Shown piece by piece: positions 1-11,139 of a stretch of DNA of 64,000 bases. Source of the DNA: Chrysemys picta bellii (taxonomy: Eukaryota > Chordata > Testudines > Emydidae); NCBI RefSeq assembly GCF_011386835.1, contig NC_088796.1, positions 68,523,468-68,587,467 of the forward strand. Direction: 5' to 3'. Under the pieces are notes generated by a model. That model was not told where the DNA came from. It saw only the letters and a program-made list of their open reading frames with translations, and ran no database searches. How positions within the stretch are numbered: position 1 is the stretch's first letter; each line of letters starts with the position of its first letter. The translations under genes were made by a program, and so were the position numbers.

Positions 1-860
1 AGAGAGCTGGCGAGAAGACACCACTCTCCATCTCTGGTGCCATGCAGATAGCAGAAGTCCAGCCCTTTGACCTCTTCGGGCCAGAAGAAGCTCTCTTCTT
101 CTTTGAGGACTAAGTCCTCAAAACACTCACATAAAATGACCAGTACAGAAGTTAGTTATAGTTAAGATAACTCCTGCAGGGTGCTCCCTAGTGCCGCATT
201 CTAGAAATGTAGAGTTATAGACTTCGGCACCTTAAGTTGTACTGCCCACCCACTTTTTAACATGGCGTAGTTTGGGGGTGCGGAGTGGTGACAGCACTGT
301 GCTTTGTGGCAGGGGAGCTGATAAGAGGATCAGCTCCCCCACCATGAAGTGCAGCCCTTGTTGGCAGTGCCAGCCTCTTTCCAGTGGGGGACTAAAGGGG
401 ACCTTAGTCTCCTTGCCTTGAAGCCTGGATCCTCTCTGTGGCCTGCCCCTCCTCTCTTCCCCTCCGAGAGCCTGCCCCCTGGTGAGGCCAGAAGTCAGAG
501 CTGGGCTGTAATAAGAGCCTCCCAGGGATCCAGGACCGCTGTGGGGAGCCCTGGACCCTCTACCTCCCATGGGCAGTGCACCGTGGTGGGTGGGAACACG
601 GGCCCCACAGCACCCTGGGCGGCTCTTGGCATGGCCCGGCTCCAAGTTCTGGGCTGGCCTCAGGGGGGAGCCTCGGGTCGGGGGGAAGAGAAGGAGCAGG
701 GACATGGCTGTGGGGAAAGAGGAAGAGCAGAGGCGGGGCCACGGTTCCGGCAGTGTTGCCTATGACTGTTAGGTTCTTGAAAGGTTTGGACAGACCTTGC
801 CTCCTATTAGGGTTCCCACACCATCCTGTTTGGTTCTTTCCGTTTGGTTCTTTCTGTTTT
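1..860. other. intronic sequence with GC-rich block, unassigned
   Basis: This lies upstream of a MAN2A1 exon and so is presumably intronic. Positions 290-760 are much more GC-rich than the surroundings and carry several overlapping ORFs of about 100 codons in different frames. That is a composition effect, not coding evidence. It may be internal DIRS or other repeat sequence, because a DIRS recombinase starts directly after it. I recognise no protein. Confidence 0.4.
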
Positions 861-1540
861 AACAGGGCCGCCATTTGAACCTATAGCTATGCCCCCTTTC
901 TCATCTCTCAGTGAAGTTAGCATTCCTGGTGGCCATTATTTTAGCCAGGAGGTAGCAGAACTTTAGGCCTTGGTAGCTGACCCTCCTTAGATACTGTTTT
1001 ATAAAGGTAAAGTTAGTTGGCATCCACACCTCAAATTTCTTACTAAAGTGGTGTCAGATTTTCATCTAAATAATTCTGCATACTTACTACCTTTTTTTCA
1101 AAACCTCACACCCACGAAGATAGGGAAAACCTTCATACTTTGGGCATTTATAAGATGTGGCCTTTTATCTGAACAGAATTAAAGAGTTTATGGCATCTCC
1201 ACTCTAAACTCTTGTTCATCTCCGCTGACAGGATGAAAGGGCATCCCGTCTCTTGTCAGATGATTTCTTCCTGGATCTCCTCTTGTATTTATTTGTGCTA
1301 TGAAAATGCTCCATGACCTCAGAGTTTTAGCATACTATGAGAGCATAAGCAGCGTCAGCTGCTTTCCTAGGTCACGTTCCCATCAGTGATATTTGCAAGG
1401 TTGTGACATGGTCCTCTGTTCATATATTCACTGCTCTTTATGCTCTCTCCTATGCCCTAAGAGACAATATGTTTGGGAGAGTAGTGTTGCATCCTTGTTT
1501 AGGTAGACACCAATTTCCTCCTCCATTTGAAATTGTTAGA
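860..1540 (+). pseudogene. DIRS-type retroelement, tyrosine recombinase remnant
   Basis: The + strand encodes a decayed tyrosine recombinase of DIRS retroelements, which integrate as circles by recombinase and not by a DDE integrase. Readable blocks in order are GPPFEPIAMPP near 865, a WHPHLKFLTKVVSDFHLN block near 1020-1070, and AASAAFLGHVPISDICKVVTW followed by SSVHIFTALYALSYALRDN and FGRVVLHPCL at 1345-1500. The DICK..TWSS..TF..HY pattern is the C-terminal catalytic region of the DIRS enzyme. Here the usual HY reads LY, so the H next to the catalytic Tyr is lost. Several stops and shifts break the frame (for example TAG and TAA codons near 970-990 and 1346). It is non-functional and lies inside the MAN2A1 intron upstream of 2061. 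Confidence 0.75.
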
Positions 1541-1905
1541 CACCTAAAGTGGAATGGACATGTGCAAGCACTTAAAGAAATGTTAGTTACCCGTTCAGAA
1601 ACTACTGTTTTTTAAGATGTGTGCACATGTCCATTCCATGACTGATCCTCCTTGCTCTTTACATTGGAGCCACAGCAAACTCTGGCTCCCTAGGCGAAGG
1701 AACTGAGTGGGGTCAGGGAGGCTCCGCCCCTCCATAACTTCAGCTAGTTGAACAAATGTGCAGAAGGCACATGCTCCACACGAACGGGTACCACTATCGG
1801 AAAAAGTTCTCTGGCTTCGGTGCATGGGCACTCAACACACCTGAAATGGAAAGGACATGTGCAGCGCATCTTGAAGAACAGTTACCGAGCCAGTACGTAA
1901 CCATT
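1540..1905 (+). repeat. DIRS-type terminal region with inverted and direct repeats
   Basis: This directly follows the recombinase remnant. A block at about 1600-1640 (ending CACATGTCCATTCCA) is the imperfect reverse complement of about 1846-1890 (TGGAAAGGACATGTGC through GAACAGTTACC). The segment at 1540-1590 (CACCTAAAGTGGAATGGACATG) is also a direct repeat of about 1836-1880 (CACCTGAAATGGAAAGGACATG). Mixed inverted and split direct repeats are what DIRS termini show. The roughly 200-base loop (1640-1845) has no ORF. Confidence 0.6.
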
Positions 1906-2060
1906 TTTTATTATTAGAGAAGCAGGTGAGTAGCTGATTCAGAAGTTTTGTCTTTGTTTGTAAAAAAATAATTAATAGGTCTTAATTTACAGACTTGCAT
2001 TTAATTAAGACAACCATATGTAAACTTACTGCAAAGTGGTTTTATCTGTTTTTTTTGTAG

Positions 2061-2255
2061 AAAGAAGAAAAGTCATCAGTCAGTTTTCCCTCTCTTCTGA
2101 GCCATTTAACTTCTTCTTTCATAAATCATCCTGTAATTCCAATGACTACATATGCAGAATCTGGTGTCCCACAGATTTTGAATGCCTTTTCTCCACTCAC
2201 TTCATCCATGCCTTGTGACATGCATGTGGTCAATCTAAGGACAATACAATCAAAG
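2061..2255 (+). CDS. MAN2A1: MAN2A1 coding exon, third from last (alpha-mannosidase II)
   Basis: This is an internal coding exon of Golgi alpha-mannosidase II, a GH38 enzyme that trims two mannoses from GlcNAcMan5GlcNAc2 and so commits N-glycans to the complex type. The acceptor is a T-rich tract ending TTTTTTGTAG at 2060 and the donor is AAAG|GTATGT at 2255/2256. The 195 bases are open in one frame for 65 codons, phase 0 at both ends. The peptide starts KEEKSSVSFPSLLSHL and ends CDMHVVNLRTIQSK, which I recognise from the C-terminal beta-rich domain of vertebrate MAN2A1. The enzyme is a type II membrane protein of the medial Golgi; its N-terminal anchor and catalytic domain lie outside the window. 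The middle of the exon (residues like MTTYAESGVPQILN) is less familiar and probably fast evolving. MAN2A1 fits better than the paralogue MAN2A2 because of the end of the protein. Confidence 0.92.
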
Positions 2256-2839
2256 GTATGTTCAAAATATTAATGTTATGAACAAATGTATGATATAACT
2301 AGTGATGTATTCTGGAAAATATTTCATTCTATAAAGGTAAATTATGAATCCACCAGGTCTTTTTCTTCTGCAACAGCTGAAGGATTTCCATCTTCTCACC
2401 AGTCACTAATTTTGAAACATCATACAAACATAGGATTTGACTTTCCACATCACATATGTGTGTATTAAGTCCATCCTGCCTCCAGCAGTAGTCAGAGAAT
2501 TCAGAAGATGGAGAAAAGCAATCTCTTTCCCCTCCCCCCACACCCCATTGTGAATCAAATCAATTGGGCAATGTTGTACATGGAGTAGAGAAATTTCGTC
2601 CTGACTTCTCCAGGCAATCAGCTTATTCCCTGCCTGATGAGATTTGGTTTCTCTTGTTATCTTACATTAATACAACTGCTACTACTGATGATTAATAAAT
2701 TTAATTTTGGGCATGTTGTGATAACTACTATGAAGTCAATATATCTGTGAATGTGAGTTATTCACTGTTCTTCCACTTAATATGATTGCTAGTGTTCTAT
2801 CTCTCAGTGCTACAGCCATTACTGCTTTCATTACCAAGT

Positions 2840-3540
2840 TGAGCAGATCTGGGGTGTGACACGTCATACCTTGGGGGAGCACCCCGTAACCTCCATATTC
2901 ATCATTTGTATATAATTGTAAAGCATGCTGTGTAAGGTATCACGGGAGAGGTTACGATATGCTGAAAGCTATTGTTCTATCTAAATATGTAAATCATTAG
3001 TGCATAGGAAGTTATGAGATTGTGTTGTACGGTTGTCACTAAAATATGCTGTGAGTTGGGGAATTGCTCAGAGATTAGATCCGCTACGACAATGCCAAGG
3101 GAGGTAACCAAAGCCCGGGCGAGTGTCGAACAACCATCAACAGCTATTGTTCAGCAAGGGAGTTGCAATTCAAGGATTCACATGCACAAGGCCACACCAG
3201 ATGAATTGCTCACCCTTGCCTGGTGACTCTGCAATGCCCACCAGACATGCCTGGACTTGTGTTCTCCAAGCACATAGAATGAGGTTATAAAATAGAGGAC
3301 AGAGGCCACATGGTTGGTCCTGTCTCTACCCCTGCCTACGCCAAAGGCAACAAGAATGCTGGAGCTGAGGAGACTGGTCCCCAGGTTAACAGGGAAAGCC
3401 TGAGTATGAAAGACTGCAACCAAACTGTAGTATCCAGTGGGATGAGAAAAACTGGGCTTAGTCTAGATATTGCCTAGTCTATTAAGGTTATACTGAGTGG
3501 TAACAGCACCTGGAGTGGTTTGCTACTTGTCATCAGTAAG
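2840..3540. repeat. unclassified dispersed repeat, LTR-like
   Basis: A moderately GC-rich block within AT-rich intron has the look of an old retroviral-type LTR. It has a TATA-like stretch (GGTTATAAAATAGAGGACAG, 3283-3302) followed by a pyrimidine-rich block. I find no matching second LTR, no clear TG...CA ends and no target duplication, so the class is a guess. Confidence 0.25.
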
Positions 3541-3589
3541 GCATTCTGAGAGACAACCCAGGTTAGTGAGTTAGGGGGGGCACAGCGGT

Positions 3590-3975
3590 TGCACCCTGGG
3601 GATCTATGGTTATCCTGAACTGTTCTGTCAGCTTCTTGTCTACTCTCACTGCACTCATTGACTTGCTGTACATGTTTTCTTTCAGCTTGCTCAATTATTT
3701 GGGGACATTGTACATTCTCAAAATTTGCCATAACCCTTTCTGCCAAATGCTATCAAAGGCCTCCTTGAAGTCTATAAAGTTATTGAAGCAAGTTTGGTTG
3801 TGTTCTGTATTCTTCAATATCTGTCTTATCACAAATAGCTGATATGTTGCATTTCATCTGATCTAAATCCAGCATACTCCTCTGCAAGCACCACTTCCAT
3901 GTACGTCTTTGTTCTCCTCTACAGCATCTTGGTGAATGCTTTACCTAGCACCCTTCATAACCATAGGAGACTTCA
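3590..3975 (-). mobile_element. non-LTR retrotransposon RT core, inverted fragment
   Basis: The minus strand encodes a decayed reverse transcriptase core. Reading from about 3975 down, there is EEYAGFR near 3885, then after a frameshift FVIRQILKNTEHNQ, and FIDFKEAFDSIWQKGLWQIL around 3720-3780. The FIDFK.AFDS.W block is RT motif A of RTE/L2-like LINEs, with the catalytic Asp present. Stops follow. The adjoining + strand piece at 4030-4765 is the C-terminal half of the same kind of element in opposite orientation. Confidence 0.65.
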
Positions 3976-4029
3976 TGCACTTAGAGGGACAGATGTGCCT
4001 TCCTTGGATCTTAAGTTATTCACTTGATT

Positions 4030-4765
4030 ATATTGTCCTCATAGACTTGGAGGATTTACAGAGAATAACTGCCAAGGGAGATAGGGAAGCAGAAGATTCA
4101 GACTGAAGGTTGGCACAGAGAAGACAAGAATTACTTCAATTGCAAGACAAGAGACAAAGAACCAGGACAAGGAGAAAAAATTGTGTTCCCTGGAGGACTA
4201 GTATTGAAGAATGGGAACTGTGAAGATGACATCAAAAGAAGAATCGGAGTAGCCGCTACTGCACTTACAGTGCTCTGCAAGAACTGGAACTTTAAAGACA
4301 TTTTGATAAAAATGAAAATCAGTGTATATGAAACAACTGCTGTGCCAATGCTGCTGTACCAGGTTGGAATGATGGAGTATGAAGAAAGCTGACGAACTAA
4401 AGATATCGACCTCAGAAATGAATTGGCTGAGGCGACTATTGAGAGTTTCAAGACTGCCGGAAAAAATGAAGTGAAAAGAAAACAGGTAGGGCAAGAAATA
4501 ATTCTATGACAAAAGACTAAAAAATGATGACTGTGGTAGTTTGGACACGTGTCAAGAATGAACTCCAGAATGTACACCATACATGGTGATACACACAAGA
4601 GTGCAAGGAACTAGAAATAGAGGAAGCCTGAGCGTGCATTAGATAGACACAGTGAAAAATGACATAGGACAAACATTTTTAATGATGAGTGAAGCCATGA
4701 AGCTGGTACAAGACAGAAAGTGGCAAAAAGGCTTCATTTGGCCTCCTCATTGCTGTTGTGTTGAT
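4030..4765 (+). mobile_element. non-LTR retrotransposon RT C-terminal and 3' part
   Basis: The + strand encodes GGLVLKNGNCEDDIKRRIGVA at about 4190-4250, then KDILIKMKISVYETTAVPMLLY to about 4360, and downstream blocks resembling WFGHVSRM near 4535-4555. This series (L-G-x-dGxCxxDIKRRI, then sVLLYG, then a WFGHV.RM block) is the thumb and C-terminal region of RTE/L2-type reverse transcriptases. Stop codons and shifts break it. It is head to head with the RT-core fragment at 3590-3975. Confidence 0.65.
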
Positions 4766-6654
4766 GGATGGGAATGAAAGAAGATATGATAAAAGGTTAT
4801 CCGCCTTAAAAATGTTAATTTTTTACTAGAATTCTTGTTTTACCATCACAAGAGTTAATTTCTGGTTCATGGGTATGTATAATGAGCTTTTGCCCTGCAT
4901 ATAATGTAGCAACCACGCTCTACAGGTCCATTCTAATACTTATAAACCATATAAAGAGAACAAAGAAAAAGACATTAAAATACTTGACTTTAAAAGTCGA
5001 ATAGCTGTTAATTCTGGAAATGTTTTAATTTGTGTTTAGCAAAGTCCTTCAGAATGAAAAATGTCTCTTAAAAATCTTGCTGATACTAAGTTTTTCTTGG
5101 GGCAAAGAAAGAGTCCATCCTCTCTTAAATAAATAGTAGTTATTAAAATTATTCCTGCTCCCTAAACAAGCATGACAAACACACAAGAGGAAATGGGAGA
5201 ATAGAAAAGACAATAACTTCTGTCTCACTGATATTTGCTTTATTCACATGCTGGAGACAAAATATGTTACACATACAGGTCTGTGCCCTTCACCCTCTGA
5301 AACTTCAAGCCACTGGTAGGTCTTGATAATTGAACAAGGTTATTTATGCTGCTTTAACCTGTAATGCTAGATATGATGGTATCCTGGATTTCAGCTGATA
5401 CAAAACCAGTCAAGCTTGATCTTGATTACACAGAAACCAAAAAGGGGGATAGGAAAGAGAGAGTAGAATAAAGGTGAAATAACATTTAAGAGAAAGTATG
5501 GCTTGAAACTATTATCATACATTCCAGTCAATCCAATGGTGATGGCCTGACATCCTCACTAATCTTTGTGACTTGGGTGTGTCTGAGGGCTTCACCAGAG
5601 TCCTTACGCAGAAGTTTTGTCCCTTGAGTGAGATTAGGCTGTTCAGGATTTTAAGGTCCCGGAGATGCCTTTGTGCAGCGCTCTCAAATTTTCAGAAGGG
5701 ACATGGTCAGTCATGTGTCTCGTCACTTTAACCAAATAAAAATAATTTCAATGCCCCAAACATAGCTGTGTTTTTTCCATTTCAAAGAATTTCTTATACA
5801 TCATTATGCCAACTTGTGGTAGAGGTCCTTGGAAGTCATTTCACCAATCATATTTTGGCAAAAACAAACTACATTTATATAAGTTTTTTAACTCCAATTT
5901 GTGCTTATTTCTATCAGCTATTTTCTAATGTCATTTTTTAATCACTGGAGTTCAGGAAAAAGTTTGGACTATTTCTTCTGTCAATCTGTTTTAAGAATAC
6001 TTTTGTTTTCAACATCATAAAGATATAGTGCAGGAGTGTCCAACTCATTCTGTATTGAGCGCAAAATTATTCTTTATTAGTATGTGGGCTGGAAGTAAAA
6101 ATTTCATGGGCAAGAGGTAAATGTTGCTGTCTTGGCCAACTGCATAATGATCCTCTTTAGTCAGTGAAGTTAAATGATGCATGTAAAGAAAATAATTTCT
6201 TAAAGTACATTGTATGCAACTTCCTTTTCTTTGTCCAATAGATTAACTGTCCCTGTATTTCCAGTATAAACAGCTCTCCCTCTGTCTCCCCTCTTGTCAA
6301 TTTTCCCTCTCTCAATCCCCCCATTGGGCAGTTGGCCCCTCCTCCCTCTTTTAATTCACCACAACCTCTGGGAGCTGGTGCTGCAGGCTCAGCAGTGGTC
6401 ATTGAGGGTTGGGAGTTGAATAGATGACTGTTCCCTGAGGCTGGGTTTGTTGGACCAACATGAAATTGAGGGGTGGAGAGAAGAAGCCACTCTCCTCATT
6501 CTGTTTCTGGAGTGCTCAGTAGCCACAGCATCAACAGGGAGGGGCGGGGGGGAAGTCTGGGAAAGAGCTCCTCTTGAAAGCTGGCCAGGGAAGGTAGCAG
6601 ATAGGGATGAAGGAGCTCAGTTGCTCTTGACCAGTCTAGCATTAGCTCCTACTT

Positions 6655-6956
6655 CTTCTTTGAGTAGTGTCCCTATGGGTGCTCCACTGTAGATGTATCT
6701 GTGCCCCTGCACCTCTAATCAGAGATTTTAGGTAACAGTATCCATTCAGCCCATACATGGATTCTCCCTCTCTTGTGGTCTGCCTCAGGGCTATCTAACT
6801 GAAGGGGGTTCGCCTGCATGGCACTAGATAGCCACGAGGGAAGGAGAGCGCATGTAAAGGCTGAATGCACATTGCTACCTAAAATCTCCAATTAGAGGTG
6901 CAGGGGCACAGATATACCTACAGTGGAGCACCCATGGGGGACACATCTCAAAGAAC
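6655..6956. repeat. long inverted-repeat hairpin, DIRS-type terminus
   Basis: The left arm (about 6655-6755, CTTCTTTGAGTAGTGTCCCT onward) is an imperfect reverse complement of the right arm (about 6850-6956, ending GGGGGACACATCTCAAAGAA). Each arm is roughly 100 bases with good but not perfect pairing, around a loop of about 95 bases. There is no ORF. The architecture matches the terminal hairpin next to the recombinase at 1600-1890, so I read it as a solo DIRS-type end; a MITE is the alternative. Confidence 0.6.
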
Positions 6957-7724
6957 CATCATTACTGCACAAGATGAGTGACTTCCTGTTCAGTCCTGCC
7001 AATCTATGTCTCTGGACCTTTTGAATTGCAGTGGCTGTGGTCCAAATGCCTTTGGAGAGTGAAGAGAGAGCTTCAGCCCGAAGTAAATGGTTCAATGGGA
7101 TGTGTAGGTTTGACACACATAATTGTGGAGATTAATGGAAGAAGGAGGCATACATCAGGACACTAGGGGGGCTTTGGGTGATTGCCACTTCCCACCACCC
7201 AACACAGATGTAATGAGGTTGAGTAGTGTCCGCAAAAGAGAAACTAAACAACTAATTATTTCTTAAGAAAGGTTTTTAACGACTTACAACCATAAAGGCA
7301 ACACAGACAGAATGTGCCTAGTGACTTTACATGTATTGTAACCATTTCCAACCAACACAAATGTATATGCAATACTGATACATTAATTAACTATAGTTTA
7401 CTAATTTTAACCTTTTTATTAACTTATTTAACAACTTATAAACTTTTACTGGCTTTTTTATGATAAACTGAATGACAATTTATACTGAAGACAGCCACAG
7501 CGACATGCAAAGCTATTATTGTTTACAAACTACTAACTTTACCAGTGCTGTACCTGTTTTCAGCAAGGCACAAAAACATATACAGTTTCTATATATTGAT
7601 TAACTATTGACTACTACCATCTTTAAACAACTTAAACAATTTACCAATATAATTAAACTATAGTATTAATACAGACTTAAGATTAAGTAGCTCGAGCACA
7701 ACCAGACCTTTTTAGTCCAAAATT

Positions 7725-9253
7725 TTACCCTGCCTTTTCCCAAAGATAAGTTGCCTTTAGTTGACCGTTTTTTTTATTGGCCAAGTACAGATGGTCGGTG
7801 AAGTGCAAGTCTCTTTGGTTCAGGGGGTGCATGTGAGCCACCAACAACCTGTAGTTGTCTGCCTTGTTGTTTCCGAGAAAATTTATTGCCACTAACTGGA
7901 AGGCTTTCCATGCCATCTTTTCCTTGCCACACAGTTCATGGTCAAATGCATCATCTCGAAGAAGTTCACGAATCTGAGGACCAACAAAGACACCTTCCTT
8001 TATCTTAGCTTCACTTAACCTTGGAAATTTTCCACGGAGGTACTTGAAAGCTGCTTGTGTTTGGTCAATGGCCTTGACAAAGTTTTTCATCAGACCCAGC
8101 TTGATGTGTAAGGGTGGTAACAAAATCTTCCTTGATTCAACAAGTGGTGGATGCTGAACACTTTTCCTCCCAGGCTCCAATGACTGTCCGAGGGGCCAAT
8201 CTTTCTTGATGTAGTGGGAATCTCTTGCACGACTATCCCATTCGCAGAGAAAACAACAGTACTTTGTGTATCCAGTCTGCAGACCAAGCAAGAGAGCAAC
8301 AACTTTCAAATTGCCACAAAGCTGCCACTGATGTTGGTCATAGTTTATGCACCTCAAAAGTTGTTTCATGTTGTCATAGGTTTCCTTCATATGGACTTCA
8401 TGACCAACTGGAATTGATGGCAAAACATTGCCATTATGCAGTAAAACAGCTTTAAGACTCATCTTCGATGAATCAATGAACAGTCTACTCATCTGGATCG
8501 TGAACGATGTTGAGGGCTGCCATCACGCCATTGATGTTGTTGCAGGCTACAAGATCACCTTCCATGAAGAAAAATGGGACAAGATCCTTTTGACGGTCAC
8601 GGAACATGGAAACCCTAACATCACCTGCCAGGAGATTCCACTGCTGTAGTCTGGAGCCCAACAGCTCTGCCTTACTCTTGGGTAGTTCCAAATCCCTGAC
8701 AAGGTCATTCAGTTCACCTTGTGTTATGAGGTGTGGTTCAGAGGAGGAGGATGGGAGAAAATGTGGGTCCTGTGACATTGATGGTTCAGGTTCAGGACCA
8801 GAAGTTTCATCCTCTTCCTCGTCTGACTCAAGTGAGAAGGATTCTGGTGCATCAGGAACCGGCAGTCCTTCTCCGTGGGGTACTGGACCTATAGCTGATG
8901 GAATGTTTGGATAATGCACAGTCCACTTTTTCTTCTTTGACACACCTTTCCCAACTGGAGGCACCATGAAGAAGTAACAATTGCTGGTATGATCTGTTGG
9001 CTCTCTCCAAATCATTGGCACTGCAAAAGGCATAGATTTCCTTTTCCTGTTCAACCACTGGCGAAGATTTGTTGCACAAGTGTTGCAGCATATGTGGGGC
9101 CCACCTCTTGTCCTGATCTCCAATTTTGCAGCCAAAAGAAAGCTGATAGGCTTTCTTAACCATAGTGCTTATACTGCGCTTTTGTGATGCAAAAGTCACT
9201 TCACCACAAACATAGCAGAAGTTATCTGCACTGTTCACACAAGTACGAGGCAT
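7725..9253 (-). pseudogene. intronless transposon-like gene of unrecognised family, broken
   Basis: The minus strand carries about 500 codons of one protein in three pieces. Piece one starts MPRTCVNSADNFCYVCGEV at 9253. Piece two (read from about 9090) has WAPHICCNTC, LNRKRKSMPFAVPMIW, an acidic SLESDEEEDETSGPEPEP stretch, and VSMFRDRQKDLVPFFF, ending DPDE-stop at 8485. Piece three starts SRLFIDSSKMSLKAVLLHNG and has YTKYCCFLCEWDSRARDSHY, KLGLMKNFVKAIDQTQAAFKYL and AWKAFQLVAINFLGNNKADNY, ending at 7725. Joins occur by a frameshift near 9080-9090 and another at 8485-8490. Four Cys-rich motifs (CYVC, HICCNTC, CYFF with one Cys lost, CCFLC...H) suggest zinc binding. I recall similar uncharacterised proteins in arthropods, cnidarians and turtles. 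The function is unknown; single-exon structure inside a host intron suggests a mobile origin. Confidence 0.7.
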
Positions 9254-10799
9254 CTCTGCTCACTTTGGCTAAACAGAAATGTGTCCCTTTGCAAAATCAA
9301 ACACTGACAAATAAGAGAGCTGTATGATTTCTAGAGCTGATGTAGGGCAATTTGTTCAGCAGAGTGATGTAAGCTTCGTTATGATTGCATCATCCATGAC
9401 TTCTAGGAATAACATGATGCAATTCATATCATGTATGACGCAATACCAACTTCAGATTGCATTATTCATTGTTTTGCCTAAAAAGCAAGTACTGTCCAAA
9501 CCCAGTCATAGATTTATTCCTAGATCCAGTCAAAGATGTATTTTACTCATTTCTGGTTTAAATTGAGATCCCTTCCCTTTATAACGCACTTATCCTCCGC
9601 CATTCCCAAGTCAAGGGTCGTATATACTGACCTGATAGTATATCTTGAAAACTAAAGCCAATCAACAATTTTAAGTATCATTTTCGTTCTCAGTGACCCA
9701 GAATTAGTAAAGTTTGACTACATTTATTTCAGAAGCATTTTGGCTGTTGAGCAGTGTTATCAGTCATTGATGACCAGATCAGTTTTTACTTTATGATTTG
9801 GCTATTCATTGGGAGCTGCCACAAGATCAATACAATGGCTGTTAAGTTCGGGACCTCTAGCCTGTCCCTCAAATCCAATTTTTTAAACTGTCTTTTGAAG
9901 GTTCAGACCTATTTAGCAAGAAGATGATGAAACTCTTAAAACTTAAGGGAGCAAGTTAGCAACTAAATCTTTGGTCTACCTGAGCCTTTCTTCAAGAAGA
10001 AAATACTTGATATTGCAGAGTAAACTTAATAACAGAGGGCTTAATTAAGTCTTTCCATGAAATCTCAGGAGAGAAAGTGTTAAAGTAGCCTCCAGCAGGT
10101 AGGGAAGCCATCCTCCTTGGTTCCTGTAGTGACCTGTAGGGTCAAGAATGAAGAAGAGCCCAGATGTGGTGGACTATGATATGTGCTACATCAATGGACT
10201 AGATGTCATGGGATTTTAAGGACTAATGCACAGTGGGTGAAAGATGGACTGTTTGGGGACTTTGTTATAGATTATTTACACTATGTTCTAATAAATCTGT
10301 CCCGAGGAGGGGTATTGTTGAGGCAAGAGAGCCTATTGTGGAGTCCTTTGGAACTTGAGAAGGGAAAGGGTATGGCAACTCCAGTGTTAAGGTGCCCAAC
10401 TACAAGGAGGCATTTGGGATCAGGGAGAATCATTCAGAGACAACTTAAGAGGTAGACATCTGAATAACTAGTCCCTTAAAATACATAAGTGGTCAGGAGA
10501 ATCTTCAGAAAATGGGGACAACCCTAATTAGAACCTTTTTACTCCTTGCAAAGCCAAATATCTTCTTTATTGTCAAGAGCAGGCAGGTACTCTGACCATG
10601 CATTTCTCCTACATCAGATTCATGCAGCCTGTATACATTCCCACCTGTCTCTTTCCTTCCTCAAATCATATATTCAGAGATTCAGGGCAGAAGAAAGATC
10701 ATTATAGTCATCTGCATAAAACAAGCCAAAGAACCTCCCCCAATAATGTGTACATCAATCCCATCATTTATGTTTCAGGTATAGCATATACAAAAGATA

Positions 10800-11135
10800 T
10801 CCAAGCTTGATTTAAAGTCCTCATTTGATGCAGAATGCTCCACATTCCTATGCTAAATTCTTCTGATGGGTTAACCTCACTGTTAAAAATTTGTGTCTCA
10901 TTTCTAGTCTGAATTAGTTGCCTTCATCTTGACAACCATCCAGTCCAGCGCTGGATCTCATTATGACTTTTTCTGATTGATTAAAGAGAAGTCTACTATT
11001 AGAAATCACTTCCCCATTTTGATGCTTATGAAACTGTGATCAAGTCATCTCTTGACTTTCTTTTGGATAAACTAAGTATATTGGGTTTCTTTAGTCTCTA
11101 ACTATAGGACACGTTTCTTTTTGAGAACCTCTGTA
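10800..11135 (-). mobile_element. old CR1/L3-type LINE 3' fragment
   Basis: The + strand text is the complement of the thumb-domain and 3' coding part of a CR1-type LINE, for example GTGATCAAGTCATCTCTTGAC, followed by a block like the one coding [11 protein letters not shown] in intact copies. It is heavily mutated with no readable ORF. It sits immediately before a DIRS gag remnant. Confidence 0.45.
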
Positions 11136-11139
11136 TATT

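Noticed and set aside
349..878. Several overlapping ORFs of 67-157 codons on both strands
   Set aside because: They occupy every frame of a GC-rich block with low-complexity Pro/Gly/Ser/Arg content. No motif or splice context supports any of them.
2036..2218. 60-codon ORF starting MVLSVFFVERRKVISQ
   Set aside because: This frame starts in the intron and overlaps the MAN2A1 exon in a different frame. The coding frame is the one joining phase-0 to the later exons.
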